Shown in pieces: positions 7,317-15,979 of a DNA stretch of 37,868 nt. Where the stretch lies: positions 1 through 37,868 of the forward strand of contig DATLFN010000166.1 of assembly GCA_035540975.1 (NCBI GenBank), read 5' to 3'. A program made the position numbers and the translations under genes. A model generated the notes under the pieces. That model did no database searches. It was not told the origin of the DNA and saw only the letters and a program-made list of their open reading frames with translations. Each line of letters starts with the position of its first letter. The first letter of the stretch is position 1. The DNA comes from Acidimicrobiales bacterium. GTDB taxonomy: Bacteria > Actinomycetota > Acidimicrobiia > Acidimicrobiales > GCA-2861595.

Positions 7317-9302
7317 TCAGTCCGTCCTGGCGCGCCGGAGGGCCCGGAAGGAGTTGACGGCGGAACCGGTGTCGTTCCCCCACTCCTCGTTCACGATGAT
7401 GCCGACCCGCTCGATGCGGATCGGGGACGTGGAGGGGTACACGTCGGTGACCGCCCGCTGGAGGACGGGCCGGCCGTCGTGCCACGCGAGGAACCGGTGC
7501 CCGTCGAAGGCGACCCGCAGGCGGCTCGGCTCCCCGTGGCGGACCGACGCCAGCAGCGACCACACGGCGTCGTACATGTCCTCGTGCCCGCCCAGGTGGT
7601 AGAAGGTCGACACGGAGGCGCCCTCGTACACGTCGTCGAGGAACAGGTTGGCGATCACGTGGTTGTCGGCGTCCTGCCAGAACACGAGGCCGACGCGGCA
7701 ACCCTCGCCCTGGTGGCGGGCCGTCCCGGGCGGCACCACCTCGATCTCCACGTCGGCGCACGACGGGTCCTCCCAGTCGACGGTGTAGATCGTGCGGTCG
7801 GGGTTGGGCGACTCCCTGGTCGCCCTGACCCGCGCCGCCCCATCGGCGGGCAGCTCGATGGTGCCCGGCCCGCACGTCCGTTCCCACCGGATGCCGCCGC
7901 TCGGCGTTGCGATGCCGTGGAGGTCGTCGGCCACGGCGTCGAAGCGCTCGTCGACGACCACCGTGTCGCCGGAGCACGTCCAGGCCGGTCCCACCTGCAA
8001 GGCGGTGGGCATGGGGATCTCGCGGAGGTGCGCCTCGACGTCGCGGGCCCGGGCGTCGCCGGCCACCTCCAAGCCGACCCCGGTGGCCGCGGCGTCGCGG
8101 CCGTCGGTCACCCAGTCGCCGAAGACGAGGACCCCGTCGACGTGGACGCCGATCGTCCTGCCTTCGTCGGTGACCTGGAGGCCGACCTCCCGTCCGGCCG
8201 CCAGGCGCACGTCCGGTGCCGTGGCCACCGTCTCCACGGCGCCGTCGACCACGCGCACGAGCGACGCGCCGGTGGCGCCGACCCGGGCGATCCAACGCGC
8301 GCGGCCGGCGGCCCGGAACACCAGGCCGGCCGAGCCGGCGCCTCCCGGCGAGGTGACGACGGCGTGGAGGAGGCCCACGGGCGCGTGCGCCTCGGCGTGC
8401 GCCTCACCCGTCCCCGTGGCGCCGGCCGCCGTGCGGGTGAGCGATCCCGTGACGCGCCACGAGCCCCCGGTCTCGGGGGCCGCCACCTCCACGTCGCCGC
8501 TCCCGGTGAGCCGGTCGGCGACGGAGGCGGAGCCGTACCAGCGGGCCCACGGCTCGACGACCTCGGCGCACACCGCGCCCACCCGGGTGTCGACCCGGTA
8601 GCCGACCTCGCCGAGGATGCGCTGCTGCACGCCGGCGTAGACGTCCGGCGCGGCGTCGTGGCGGTCGATGGCGAGCGGGCGCAGGTACGGCTCGTCGCCC
8701 AGGCCGACGGCGCCCGGCGTCGTCATGGCGTAGTAGGCGGCGCCTCGCTCGCGCAGTGACACCACGTAGACGATGTCGAGGTTCTGGACGCCGAGCGCCG
8801 CTCGGAACGGCTGGTGCCGCACGGCCGCCCACAGCTCGCCGTTGTGGCAGTTGGCGGCGTGCATGACGAAGGCGTTGCCGTGGACGAGCGGCTCGGCGGG
8901 CGCCTCCGACCCGAACCACCCGACGGCCAGGTTCTCGAAGTGCAGGGGGCGGCGGAACCTCCCCCGCCGGGCGTCTCCCAGCACCCGTCGGAGGCGTTTC
9001 CAGCCCGAGTCCGGGAAGTAGAAGGTCTGCGAGGAGTTGTGCCCGTTCAGGACCCGGGCCGCCATGGTGAGGCCGGGAACACGGGGGTACGGGCCGTACA
9101 CGACGCCCTGGCGGCCCCACCCCGGCCGTGCCAGGGGGCGCAGGCGGAGCCGACCGTGGTCGATGCCGACGAGCCCCTCGGCGTCCACGCCGCCCCGGCG
9201 TACGCCGGTGGGGGCGACGGACCCAACCACGGTGCCGGCCGGGCGGTCGTCCCCGAAGTCGTCGCAGAACCCGACGTCGGTCGAGGGCCGGGTGGCCGTC
9301 AC
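7317..9302 (-). CDS. 661-residue protein of unknown function with ConA/LamG-like beta-rich regions
   Basis: I do not recognise a named family. The protein has no evident signal peptide or membrane segment. Three regions can be seen: an N-terminal part (about 1-260) with unusual segments such as NGHNSSQTFYFPDSGW; a middle part (about 265-425) whose pattern GLVFRAAGRARWIARVG ... VHVDGVLVFGDWV resembles laminin-G/ConA-like sugar-binding sandwiches; and a C-terminal part (about 445-660) of the same flavour, with VGLVFWQDADNHVIANLF and RVAFDGHRFLAWHDGRPVL. A glycan-binding or glycan-modifying role fits the setting but is inference. The GTG at 9302 overlaps the PIG-L gene by four bases (GTGA). A large, apparently cytosolic beta-rich protein inside a glycan assembly operon is unusual. 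Confidence 0.75.
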   Translation of the reverse strand: MTATRPSTDVGFCDDFGDDRPAGTVVGSVAPTGVRRGGVDAEGLVGIDHGRLRLRPLARPGWGRQGVVYGPYPRVPGLTMAARVLNGHNSSQTFYFPDSGWKRLRRVLGDARRGRFRRPLHFENLAVGWFGSEAPAEPLVHGNAFVMHAANCHNGELWAAVRHQPFRAALGVQNLDIVYVVSLRERGAAYYAMTTPGAVGLGDEPYLRPLAIDRHDAAPDVYAGVQQRILGEVGYRVDTRVGAVCAEVVEPWARWYGSASVADRLTGSGDVEVAAPETGGSWRVTGSLTRTAAGATGTGEAHAEAHAPVGLLHAVVTSPGGAGSAGLVFRAAGRARWIARVGATGASLVRVVDGAVETVATAPDVRLAAGREVGLQVTDEGRTIGVHVDGVLVFGDWVTDGRDAAATGVGLEVAGDARARDVEAHLREIPMPTALQVGPAWTCSGDTVVVDERFDAVADDLHGIATPSGGIRWERTCGPGTIELPADGAARVRATRESPNPDRTIYTVDWEDPSCADVEIEVVPPGTARHQGEGCRVGLVFWQDADNHVIANLFLDDVYEGASVSTFYHLGGHEDMYDAVWSLLASVRHGEPSRLRVAFDGHRFLAWHDGRPVLQRAVTDVYPSTSPIRIERVGIIVNEEWGNDTGSAVNSFRALRRARTD

Positions 9303-10141
9303 CGTGCCGGGCCCCCGAAGGGCACGAAGACCTCGACGGGCGCGAGGAACAGCGACAGCAGGTCTTCGTCCATCACCGCCCAGTTGCGCTCTCCCGTGAG
9401 GTTGGTGGTCTGGCTCCGGTACTGGGCCAGGGCCGCTCGCTTGGCCGCCAGGTGCTCGTCGGTCCGCACCGACACCGTCCTCAGCCGGCTGGCGCGGACG
9501 GGATCGCCAAGGTAGCGCCGGATCGACCCCTCCCCGTCCGGGCCCGTCCCCCACGGGCCGTCCACCCAGAACCAGATGGGGAACTCGAGGACGCGCGAGG
9601 CGCGACCGGCGGCCCGCACGGCGGCCGCCGTGGCCGCGCTGACCGCCTGGTGGTCGACGTGCCAGTCGGAGCGGTAGGTGGTCAGGACGTCGTCGGGGCG
9701 GACCTCGTCGAGGATCGTGGCCAGCATGGCGGTGACGGCGTCGTGGCGGGCGGCGACGCTCCCCTCCTCCAGCTCGAGGAGGCGGAGGTCCCGCGCCTCG
9801 ACGCCCAGGCGGGCGCACGCCGCCCGCACCTCCCCGGCGCGGACGGCGGCCAGGTCGTCCGGCGAGAGGACCTCCGAGCGGTGGGACAGCCGCCCGTCGG
9901 TTACCACCACCACGACGACGCGCGTGCCCGCGGCCCGCTTGCGGGCGATGGTGGCGCCGCAGCCCAGCGTCTCGTCGTCGGGGTGGGGGGCCACGACCAC
10001 GGCGCTGCGGGCGGCCGCCCCCGCCGTCTCGTCGACGGAGCGGGCGAGCACGGCCCGCCGCCACACGCGGCGGATGACCGGCTTGGAGGCGCGCGCCGCC
10101 CGGCGGGGTGCGGACGCCGCCAGTTCGCGGGCCGTCGTCAC
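9299..10141 (-). CDS. PIG-L family deacetylase
   Basis: A 280-residue zinc-dependent LmbE/PIG-L-type hydrolase. The signature VVVAPHPDDETLGCG lies at residues 48-62, where His53, Asp55 and Asp56 supply the metal ligand and general base. The second element, SDWHVDHQAV, holds His161 and His164. Family members remove N-acetyl groups from GlcNAc-containing glycolipids or metabolites such as GlcNAc-inositol. Here it probably de-N-acetylates an amino sugar in the cluster's glycan precursor; mycothiol-type substrates are less likely given the neighbours. The GTG at 10141 overlaps the membrane-protein gene by four bases, and the stop overlaps the next start by four bases. The first 40 residues are basic and precede the domain. 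Confidence 0.9.
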   Translation of the reverse strand: MTTARELAASAPRRAARASKPVIRRVWRRAVLARSVDETAGAAARSAVVVAPHPDDETLGCGATIARKRAAGTRVVVVVVTDGRLSHRSEVLSPDDLAAVRAGEVRAACARLGVEARDLRLLELEEGSVAARHDAVTAMLATILDEVRPDDVLTTYRSDWHVDHQAVSAATAAAVRAAGRASRVLEFPIWFWVDGPWGTGPDGEGSIRRYLGDPVRASRLRTVSVRTDEHLAAKRAALAQYRSQTTNLTGERNWAVMDEDLLSLFLAPVEVFVPFGGPAR

Positions 10142-11460
10142 GGGCGGGCGGCCTCCACCACGTCGTCGCAGGCCAGCGCCGCCGACATGCCGCGGGGGAG
10201 CACGGGCACGTCGACCCGCTCGCCGGGAGCGCACGCCGCCGCCGACGTGGCCAGGGCCTCGTCCCACGCCGGGCCCTCGTCCCGGTCGTTGTGGGACGGG
10301 AGCCCGACGACCCAGCAGGCGGCGACGACGGCCAGCGCGGCTGCGGTCGTGCGGTCGAGGGCCGCCCCGTCGAGGACGACGACCAAGGCGGCCGTCGCCA
10401 GCAGGGCGGGGGCGAAGGCGTAGCGGGGTGCCGAGATGCCGCTCAGGGCGACGGGTGCCACGAAGTACGCCACGCTCACCCCGCCCAGGGCGGCGAGCAG
10501 GGCCGCCCGTTCGCCCACGACGCGGCGGCGCACCCACGCCACGACGGCCACGCCGGCCACCACGACGGCGGCCACCGCCACGCCCCGGGCGGACAGCCCG
10601 CTCTCGCCCACGAACCGGTCGCCGGCCAGCCCCCGCCCGAACACGTCGACCACGTAGCGGAACGGCAGGAGGGCGACCTCGGCCTCCTCGCCCAGCTGGC
10701 GCTGCCCGGTGGCGCCCACGACGCCCACCACCTGCACGACGGCGGACGCCCCGAACGCCACGACGGCGGCGTCCGCCCGCCGGCCGGCGGCGACCACCCG
10801 GAGGGCCACCAGGGGCGCCAGCACCAGGGCGAAGGGGTCGCTCAGGACGGCGGCGGCCACCACCGAGGCGGAGACGGCCGCCTCCCAACGCGACGGTGGC
10901 TTCCACACGACCGCCCAGAAGGCGGCGTAGAGCAGGTACCAGTGGAGGTTGGCGACGTTGGCGAGGATCTCCGTCCCGGCCAGCGGCGACACGAGCAGGG
11001 GCGCCGCGCAGGCGACGCGTCCCCAGAGGGACCGCACGTGGGCCGACGATGCCCGGAACACGAACACCGCGCAGGCGGCCGCCACCCCGGCGGCGATGAC
11101 GGCGAACCCCGTGTCGGCCGCCCGGAGGGGGAGGGCCGACACGGCGGCCGCCGCCAGGCGGGGGACGAGGTGGAGGTAGCCGGCGAAGGGCTCGAAGAGC
11201 GACCCGCCGAGGCCGAGGTCGCGGGCCTGGGCCAGGAAGACGGACCCGTCCTCCGCCCACACCGTGTCCGTGGCGCCCGGTCCCTGCTGGCGGCCCAGCA
11301 CGACGGCGGCGCCGGCGACCACGGCGGCGAGCGACACGCCGACGGTGCGCGCCGTCACCCGGGCCGGCCCCGAGGGGCGGATCACGTCACCGGCGACCCG
11401 GGTCAGCGACGGGCGGGCCAGCGGCCGGGGGGCGACGGCGGGTTCAGCGCCCGTCGCCAT
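10138..11460 (-). CDS. Polytopic membrane protein, possible GT-C type glycosyltransferase
   Basis: A 440-residue protein with a first membrane segment near residues 38-56 and about nine or ten more. The first outside loop carries TDTVWAEDGSVF (residues 64-75); an acidic pair just after the first helix is the usual catalytic position in GT-C enzymes that use polyprenyl-phosphate sugars. It is followed by FAGYLHLVPR and, later, NVANLHWYLLYAAFW. A GT-C-like glycosyltransferase is the best inference, but no family name can be claimed. The ATG at 11460 overlaps the upstream SDR gene by 17 bases. The stop overlaps the PIG-L start by four bases. The C-terminus is soluble. Confidence 0.75.
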   Translation of the reverse strand: MATGAEPAVAPRPLARPSLTRVAGDVIRPSGPARVTARTVGVSLAAVVAGAAVVLGRQQGPGATDTVWAEDGSVFLAQARDLGLGGSLFEPFAGYLHLVPRLAAAAVSALPLRAADTGFAVIAAGVAAACAVFVFRASSAHVRSLWGRVACAAPLLVSPLAGTEILANVANLHWYLLYAAFWAVVWKPPSRWEAAVSASVVAAAVLSDPFALVLAPLVALRVVAAGRRADAAVVAFGASAVVQVVGVVGATGQRQLGEEAEVALLPFRYVVDVFGRGLAGDRFVGESGLSARGVAVAAVVVAGVAVVAWVRRRVVGERAALLAALGGVSVAYFVAPVALSGISAPRYAFAPALLATAALVVVLDGAALDRTTAAALAVVAACWVVGLPSHNDRDEGPAWDEALATSAAACAPGERVDVPVLPRGMSAALACDDVVEAARP

Positions 11461-12415
11461 GGGTCTGCTTCCACCACTCGTAGGTGCGCCCGAGGCCCTC
11501 CTCCAGCGCGACGGTGGGCTCCCACCCGAGAAGCTGGCGGGCCCGCGAGATGTCCGGCACGCGCCGGCGGGTGTCGGCGAACCCGGGCCCGTAGTAGCTC
11601 TCGTACGAGGTGGGCTGGACGGGTGACGTCGACCCCACGTGGTCGCGGATCATCTCGGCCAGCTGGAGGATGGTCGTCTCCCGCGGGTTGCCGAGGTTGA
11701 CGACCTTCCCGTCGGCCGCGTCGCCCAGTCCCGCCAGCAGGGTGCCCTGCACGGTGTCGTCGACGTAGGTGAAGCAGCGGCTCTGGCCGCCGTCGCCGTG
11801 GACGGTGAGGGGCTGGCCGGCGAGGGCCTGGCGCAGGAAGTTGGCCACGACCGAGCCGTACCCTCGCGGGTCCAGCCGGGGGCCGTAGCTGTTGAAGTAG
11901 CGCACGATGACCACCGGCAGGCCGTGGGCGTGGTACGCCAGGGCGAGGTGCTCGTCGATCGCCTTGGCCGTCGAGTACGACCACCGGTGCACGGTGGTGG
12001 GCCCGAGGACGCGGTCGTCGTCCTCGTGCATGGGGATCTTGGCGGTGTGGCCGTACACCTCGGAGGTCGACGCCACCAGCACCTTGCGCCAGTACCGGAA
12101 GCACGACGCCAGCACGTGCTCGGTCCCCTTGGTGTTGACGAGCAGCGACTCCAGGGGCGACTCGACGATGTGGCGCACGCCCACGGCGGCGGCCAGGTGG
12201 AACACCAGATCGGCCCGCTCCACCTCCCGGTCGACGAGGTCGGCGTCGAGGATCGACCCGTTGATGAACCGGATCTCGGCCAGCCGGGGCTTGATGTTCC
12301 GGGCCCGGCCGGTGGTGAGGTCGTCGAGGACGGTGACGTCGTGGCCCTCGTCGCACAGCCGGTCCACCAAATGCGACCCGATGTACCCGGCACCGCCGGT
12401 GAGCAGGATCCTCAT
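11444..12415 (-). CDS. NAD-dependent sugar-nucleotide epimerase/dehydratase (extended SDR)
   Basis: A 323-residue extended short-chain dehydrogenase. It has the nucleotide-binding motif TGGAGYIG (6-13), the active-site strand VLVASTSEVYG (112-122), and the catalytic YxxxK as Y147-S-T-A-K151. DDLTTGRARN follows the second strand, as in UDP-glucose 4-epimerase and UDP-glucuronate decarboxylase relatives. The RYFNSYGPR segment is also typical of that branch. It should interconvert nucleotide sugars for the cluster; whether it epimerises, dehydrates or decarboxylates cannot be decided from motifs. The ATG at 12415 overlaps the upstream glycosyltransferase by four bases. Confidence 0.88.
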   Translation of the reverse strand: MRILLTGGAGYIGSHLVDRLCDEGHDVTVLDDLTTGRARNIKPRLAEIRFINGSILDADLVDREVERADLVFHLAAAVGVRHIVESPLESLLVNTKGTEHVLASCFRYWRKVLVASTSEVYGHTAKIPMHEDDDRVLGPTTVHRWSYSTAKAIDEHLALAYHAHGLPVVIVRYFNSYGPRLDPRGYGSVVANFLRQALAGQPLTVHGDGGQSRCFTYVDDTVQGTLLAGLGDAADGKVVNLGNPRETTILQLAEMIRDHVGSTSPVQPTSYESYYGPGFADTRRRVPDISRARQLLGWEPTVALEEGLGRTYEWWKQTHGDGR

Positions 12416-13581
12416 CCCGGTCTCCCTCCCCGCCGCGTGGCGAGCACCTCGTCGTACACCTCTTCGAACGTCCGTGCCACGGCGTCGGCCGGGAAGCGCC
12501 GCTCCACCGTCGCCCGCCCGGCGCGCCCGAGGGCGGCGCCCAACGAGGGGTCGGCGAGCACCTTCTGCACGGCCGCCACCAGGCCGGGCACGTCGCCGCG
12601 AGCGACGAGCAGGGCCGACTCGCCGTCGGCGGCGAACTCCTCGACGGCGGGCAGGCGGAAGGAGACCACGGGCCTGGTGGCTGCCATGGCTTCCAGCACA
12701 GCCAGCCCGAAGCCCTCCGACTCCGACGCGAAGACGAACACGTCGGCCAGGGACAGGATCTCGGGGACGTCGTGGCGGTTGCCCAGCAGTCGCAGGGCGC
12801 CGGTGACGCCCAGCTGGGCGGCGCGCGCCTCGACGGCCGGGCGCTCGCTCCCGTCGCCCACCAGCACGAGGGTGGCCGCCGGCTCGGCGTCGAGCACGGC
12901 CCGGAACGCCTCCACCAGGTGGAGGTGACCCTTGCCCGGGACCATGCGGCTCACGTTCACCAGCACCGGGCCGCTCCCGAGCCGGAGGGTGGCGCGCAGG
13001 CCCGCACCGGCCGCCCGTTGCGCGGCGCCCTCGAAGCGGTCGACCGGGATGGCCTGGCGCAGCACGGTGATCGGTTGGGCGACGAGCGGGCGGAACAGGC
13101 GGGCCACGTCCGCCGACTCGGCCACGTAGTGGGCGACGGTCCGCCGCTCGACGGCGTCGCGCGCCGCCCCCAGGGCCACCCCGCGGAGGCGGCGGGGGGC
13201 CGACGCGCCGGGCGGGATCTTGGCGCCCAGGTGGACCCACTCGGCGTGGAGGTGCCCGACCACGGGCACGCCCGTGCCGAGCGACGCCAGCTGGGCGAGC
13301 TTGCGGTCCTCGTCGGAGTGCACGTGCACCACGTCCGACCGGCGGACCCGCCGGCGCAGCTCGGCGACGGTGCGGGGCGACGGCGGCGAGGGCAGCAGCT
13401 CGGGGGGCGAGCCGGCCTCGGCGTAGGCGGGCGCCAGCTCGGCGGCCGGGTGCAGCTGCACGACGCCCACCTCGAAGCGGGCGCGGTCGGCGTGCCGCAG
13501 GTGGTTGAGCACGATGGTCTGCCCGCCCCCGATGGCGAGGTCGGGGAGCACGTGCAGCACCCGGGCGCGACCGGCGGTCAT
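12412..13581 (-). CDS. Family 4 glycosyltransferase
   Basis: A 389-residue GT-B protein. The N-terminus VLHVLPDLAIGGGQTIVLNHL is the GT4 start with its acceptor-side Gly-rich loop. VHVHSDED follows near residue 90. The C-terminal donor domain has VNVSRMVPGKGHLHLVEAF and the SESEGFGLAVLEAM segment, giving the E-x7-E nucleotide-sugar motif. It is expected to add a sugar to the lipid-linked glycan at the inner membrane face. The ATG at 13581 lies two bases beyond the stop of the upstream methyltransferase gene, one of the few non-overlapping junctions in this run. The stop overlaps the SDR start by four bases. Donor specificity is unknown. Confidence 0.92.
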   Translation of the reverse strand: MTAGRARVLHVLPDLAIGGGQTIVLNHLRHADRARFEVGVVQLHPAAELAPAYAEAGSPPELLPSPPSPRTVAELRRRVRRSDVVHVHSDEDRKLAQLASLGTGVPVVGHLHAEWVHLGAKIPPGASAPRRLRGVALGAARDAVERRTVAHYVAESADVARLFRPLVAQPITVLRQAIPVDRFEGAAQRAAGAGLRATLRLGSGPVLVNVSRMVPGKGHLHLVEAFRAVLDAEPAATLVLVGDGSERPAVEARAAQLGVTGALRLLGNRHDVPEILSLADVFVFASESEGFGLAVLEAMAATRPVVSFRLPAVEEFAADGESALLVARGDVPGLVAAVQKVLADPSLGAALGRAGRATVERRFPADAVARTFEEVYDEVLATRRGGRPG

Positions 13582-13583
13582 GG

Positions 13584-14753
13584 TCAGACCGCCTCGACGC
13601 GCGGCGACAGCCCGAGGGCGGCCAGCTGGCCGGTGATCTCCTCCACGTAGGCGGGGTTCATCACGACCACCAGGTCGGGGGGGCGGTCCACCAGGGCGTC
13701 GGGGGCGACGATGGGGTGGCCCGTCCCCGCCATGAACATGCCGGCCTTGTAGGGGTTGATGTCCACGGCGGCATCCACGTTGGCGCCGATGCCGGGTGCG
13801 TTGAGGAACGCCACGCCCTTGGACCCGGCGCCCCAGATCACGACCCGCCCGCCGCCTCCCGTGACCTCGGCCGTGGCCCCCGCCCACCGGGCGACCTGCT
13901 CGGCGTAGCCGGCGGCGAAGCGCTCGACCGACGGCACCATGGCCCGGGCGTCGAACGGCACCGGGCTGGTGGTGGGACCGGTGGCGGGCCTGGCCTCCAG
14001 CAGCAGGTACTGGTCGTCGTACGCGTAGGACACGTCCACCACCTCGAAGCCCGACCGGGCGAAGAGCGAGGCCAGCGAGGCGGCCGTGAAGTAGGAGCAG
14101 TGCTCGTAGTACACGTCCCAGAAGGCGACCTCGTCGAGCACCCGCTGCACGTCGGGCAGCTCGAAGAGGACCACGGTGCCGAGCCGGTCGCCGATGGTGC
14201 GCCGCAGCATGGAGACGAACCGGCCGACGGGTGCGATGTGCTCCAGGGTGTGCCGGCAGACGATGGCGTCGGCGGCCAGGTGGGCGTAGCGCTCCGAGTA
14301 GAAGTCGACGATCCACGAGAGCCGGTCCGCCCACCGGGGGTCGATGCGGCCGGGATCGGTGCCCGGGTCGATGCCCGTGCCGCGGCCGAGCCCGGCCTCG
14401 GCCATGTGGACGAGGAACTCGCCCTTGCCGCACCCGATCTCCAGCACGGTCCGGTCGTGGAGCCCGTACTCCTCCACCCACCGCTTGGCCAGCGATCGGC
14501 TGAACTCGGCGAACCGCGGCGAGAACGCCTGCGTCTCCTCGTAGCGGCCCGAGTACTCGGCCCGCGAGGGGTCGAAGGCGGTGTTGGACACGAACCCGCA
14601 CGACGGGCAGAACGCCAGCTCGAGGTCCCCGCGCGGGTGGGCGAGGGCCTCGTCCCGGGCGGGGAGGAGCAGGCAGCTGTTGGTGGGGATGCCGCGCTGG
14701 GAGTGGAACGCCTCCTGGCCGCCGGCCCCGCACGACGGGCAGGGCGCGCTCAC
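13584..14753 (-). CDS. Zinc-binding class I SAM methyltransferase, paralogue of the one at 3979-5169
   Basis: A 389-residue protein with a putative zinc site (C5, C8, C49, C52), SAM-binding motif TVLEIGCGKGEFL (102-114), the acidic IDPGTDPG loop, and a C-terminal domain with VIWGAGSKGVAFL and VDINPYKAGMF. The plan matches the methyltransferase at 3979-5169 throughout, including the FSPRFxEF stretch before the SAM domain. Both resemble sugar C-methyltransferases of the TylC3/NovU type in layout, although the exact reaction is not known. The GTG at 14753 overlaps the stop of the upstream methyltransferase by four bases. Methylation of a nucleotide sugar is the likely role by context. Confidence 0.85.
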   Translation of the reverse strand: MSAPCPSCGAGGQEAFHSQRGIPTNSCLLLPARDEALAHPRGDLELAFCPSCGFVSNTAFDPSRAEYSGRYEETQAFSPRFAEFSRSLAKRWVEEYGLHDRTVLEIGCGKGEFLVHMAEAGLGRGTGIDPGTDPGRIDPRWADRLSWIVDFYSERYAHLAADAIVCRHTLEHIAPVGRFVSMLRRTIGDRLGTVVLFELPDVQRVLDEVAFWDVYYEHCSYFTAASLASLFARSGFEVVDVSYAYDDQYLLLEARPATGPTTSPVPFDARAMVPSVERFAAGYAEQVARWAGATAEVTGGGGRVVIWGAGSKGVAFLNAPGIGANVDAAVDINPYKAGMFMAGTGHPIVAPDALVDRPPDLVVVMNPAYVEEITGQLAALGLSPRVEAV

Positions 14754-15979
14754 ACGACCTCCACCGAGGGGATGGGGACGATCCAGCGGCCGCCCTGCTC
14801 GGCGTACGCCGCCTGCTGGTGGACGATCTCGCGCCGGAAGTTCCACGCCAGGATCACCGTGTAGTCGGGCCTGCGCTCCGCCAACGCCTCGGGGCCGGTG
14901 ATCGGGACGTGGACGCCCGGCATGTACAGGCCGTGCTTGTGCACGTTGCGGTCGACGATGAAGTCCAGCAGGTCGCTCCCGATGCCCGTGTAGTTGAGCA
15001 GGATGGTCGCCTTGGCCGCCGCGCCGTAGCCGGCCAGCCGGGCGCCCCCGTCCTTGAGCCCCCGCAGCAGCGCCACCAGCTCGTCCCTGATGCCCTCCAC
15101 CCGGGCGGCGAAGTCGCGGTAGAACGCGGGCCGGCCGACGCCCCGCCTCCGCTCCTCGGCGAGGTACCCCCGTACGGCGTCCGTCGGCTCCTCCCGCTTG
15201 GCGATGTGCCAGCGCAGCGTGCCCCCGTGGAGGTCGGGGAAGTACTCGACGTGGTTGAGGAACAGGCCGTGGCGGCGCACGAGGGTGTCCACCGAGGTGC
15301 ACGAGAAGTAGCAGAAGTGCTCGTGGTAGATGGTGTCGAACTCGCCGTGGTCCACCAGGTCGCGCACGTACGGGTTCTCCACGGTGATGAGCCCGTCGTC
15401 GGCCAGCAGGACCGCCATGCCGGCCACGAACCCGTTGAGGTCGGGCACGTGGGCCATCACGTTGTTGGCCACGATCACGTCCGCCCGCTTCCCCTCGGCG
15501 ACGAGCCGGCGGGCCAGGTCGGTCCCGAAGAACTCCCGGAGGGTGGGGACGCCGGCCGCCTCGGCGGCGCGGGCGGGCTCGGGTGCGGGGTCGATGCCGA
15601 GGACGGGGACGCCGGCGGAGGCGAAGTTCTTGAGCAGGTAGCCGTCGTTGCTGGCCAGCTCGACGACCAGGCTCCCCGCCCCCAGGCGGCGCGACTCGAC
15701 CAGGCCCATCGCGTGGTCGCGGGCGTGGCGCAGGAGGGCGTCGGAGAACGACGAGAAGTAGAGGTAGTTCTCGACGAACAGCTTCTCCGGCGGCACCTCC
15801 TCGAGGATCTGCACCAGCGCGCACTCCGGGCACACCGCCACGTCCAGGGGGTACCGGGGCTCGGGCTCCGACCGGGCCTCCTCGGTGAGGAAGGCGTCCG
15901 GGAGCGGCATCTTGCCGAGGGACAGGAAGACCTCGAGGGCCGTCCCCCCGCACGAGCGGCAGGTGGCTTCGGTGCTCAC
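14750..15979 (-). CDS. Sugar C-methyltransferase-type SAM protein (TylC3/NovU-like)
   Basis: A 409-residue protein with all three parts of the nucleotide-sugar C-methyltransferase family: an N-terminal zinc site (C7, C10, C50, C53), a SAM-binding motif VVELASNDGYLL (105-116), and a C-terminal domain with LAGYGAAAKATILLNYTGI and DRNVHKHGLYMPG. The NEHF-like YHEHFCYFS segment, which carries the catalytic His region in this family, is present. Characterised members add a methyl group to C-3 of a 4-keto-6-deoxy nucleotide sugar, making branched sugars such as mycarose precursors. It lies two genes downstream of rfbF, so a CDP-linked 4-keto sugar is a reasonable substrate by inference. GTG at 15979 overlaps the upstream SDR stop by four bases. 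Confidence 0.88.
   Translation of the reverse strand: MSTEATCRSCGGTALEVFLSLGKMPLPDAFLTEEARSEPEPRYPLDVAVCPECALVQILEEVPPEKLFVENYLYFSSFSDALLRHARDHAMGLVESRRLGAGSLVVELASNDGYLLKNFASAGVPVLGIDPAPEPARAAEAAGVPTLREFFGTDLARRLVAEGKRADVIVANNVMAHVPDLNGFVAGMAVLLADDGLITVENPYVRDLVDHGEFDTIYHEHFCYFSCTSVDTLVRRHGLFLNHVEYFPDLHGGTLRWHIAKREEPTDAVRGYLAEERRRGVGRPAFYRDFAARVEGIRDELVALLRGLKDGGARLAGYGAAAKATILLNYTGIGSDLLDFIVDRNVHKHGLYMPGVHVPITGPEALAERRPDYTVILAWNFRREIVHQQAAYAEQGGRWIVPIPSVEVV

Noticed and set aside
5777-7357. Long plus-strand open frame (526 codons) opposite the methyltransferase at 5966-7315
   Set aside because: It is a high-GC shadow: Gly/Arg/His/Val-rich with no family motif, while the minus-strand frame has a clear SAM-binding motif.
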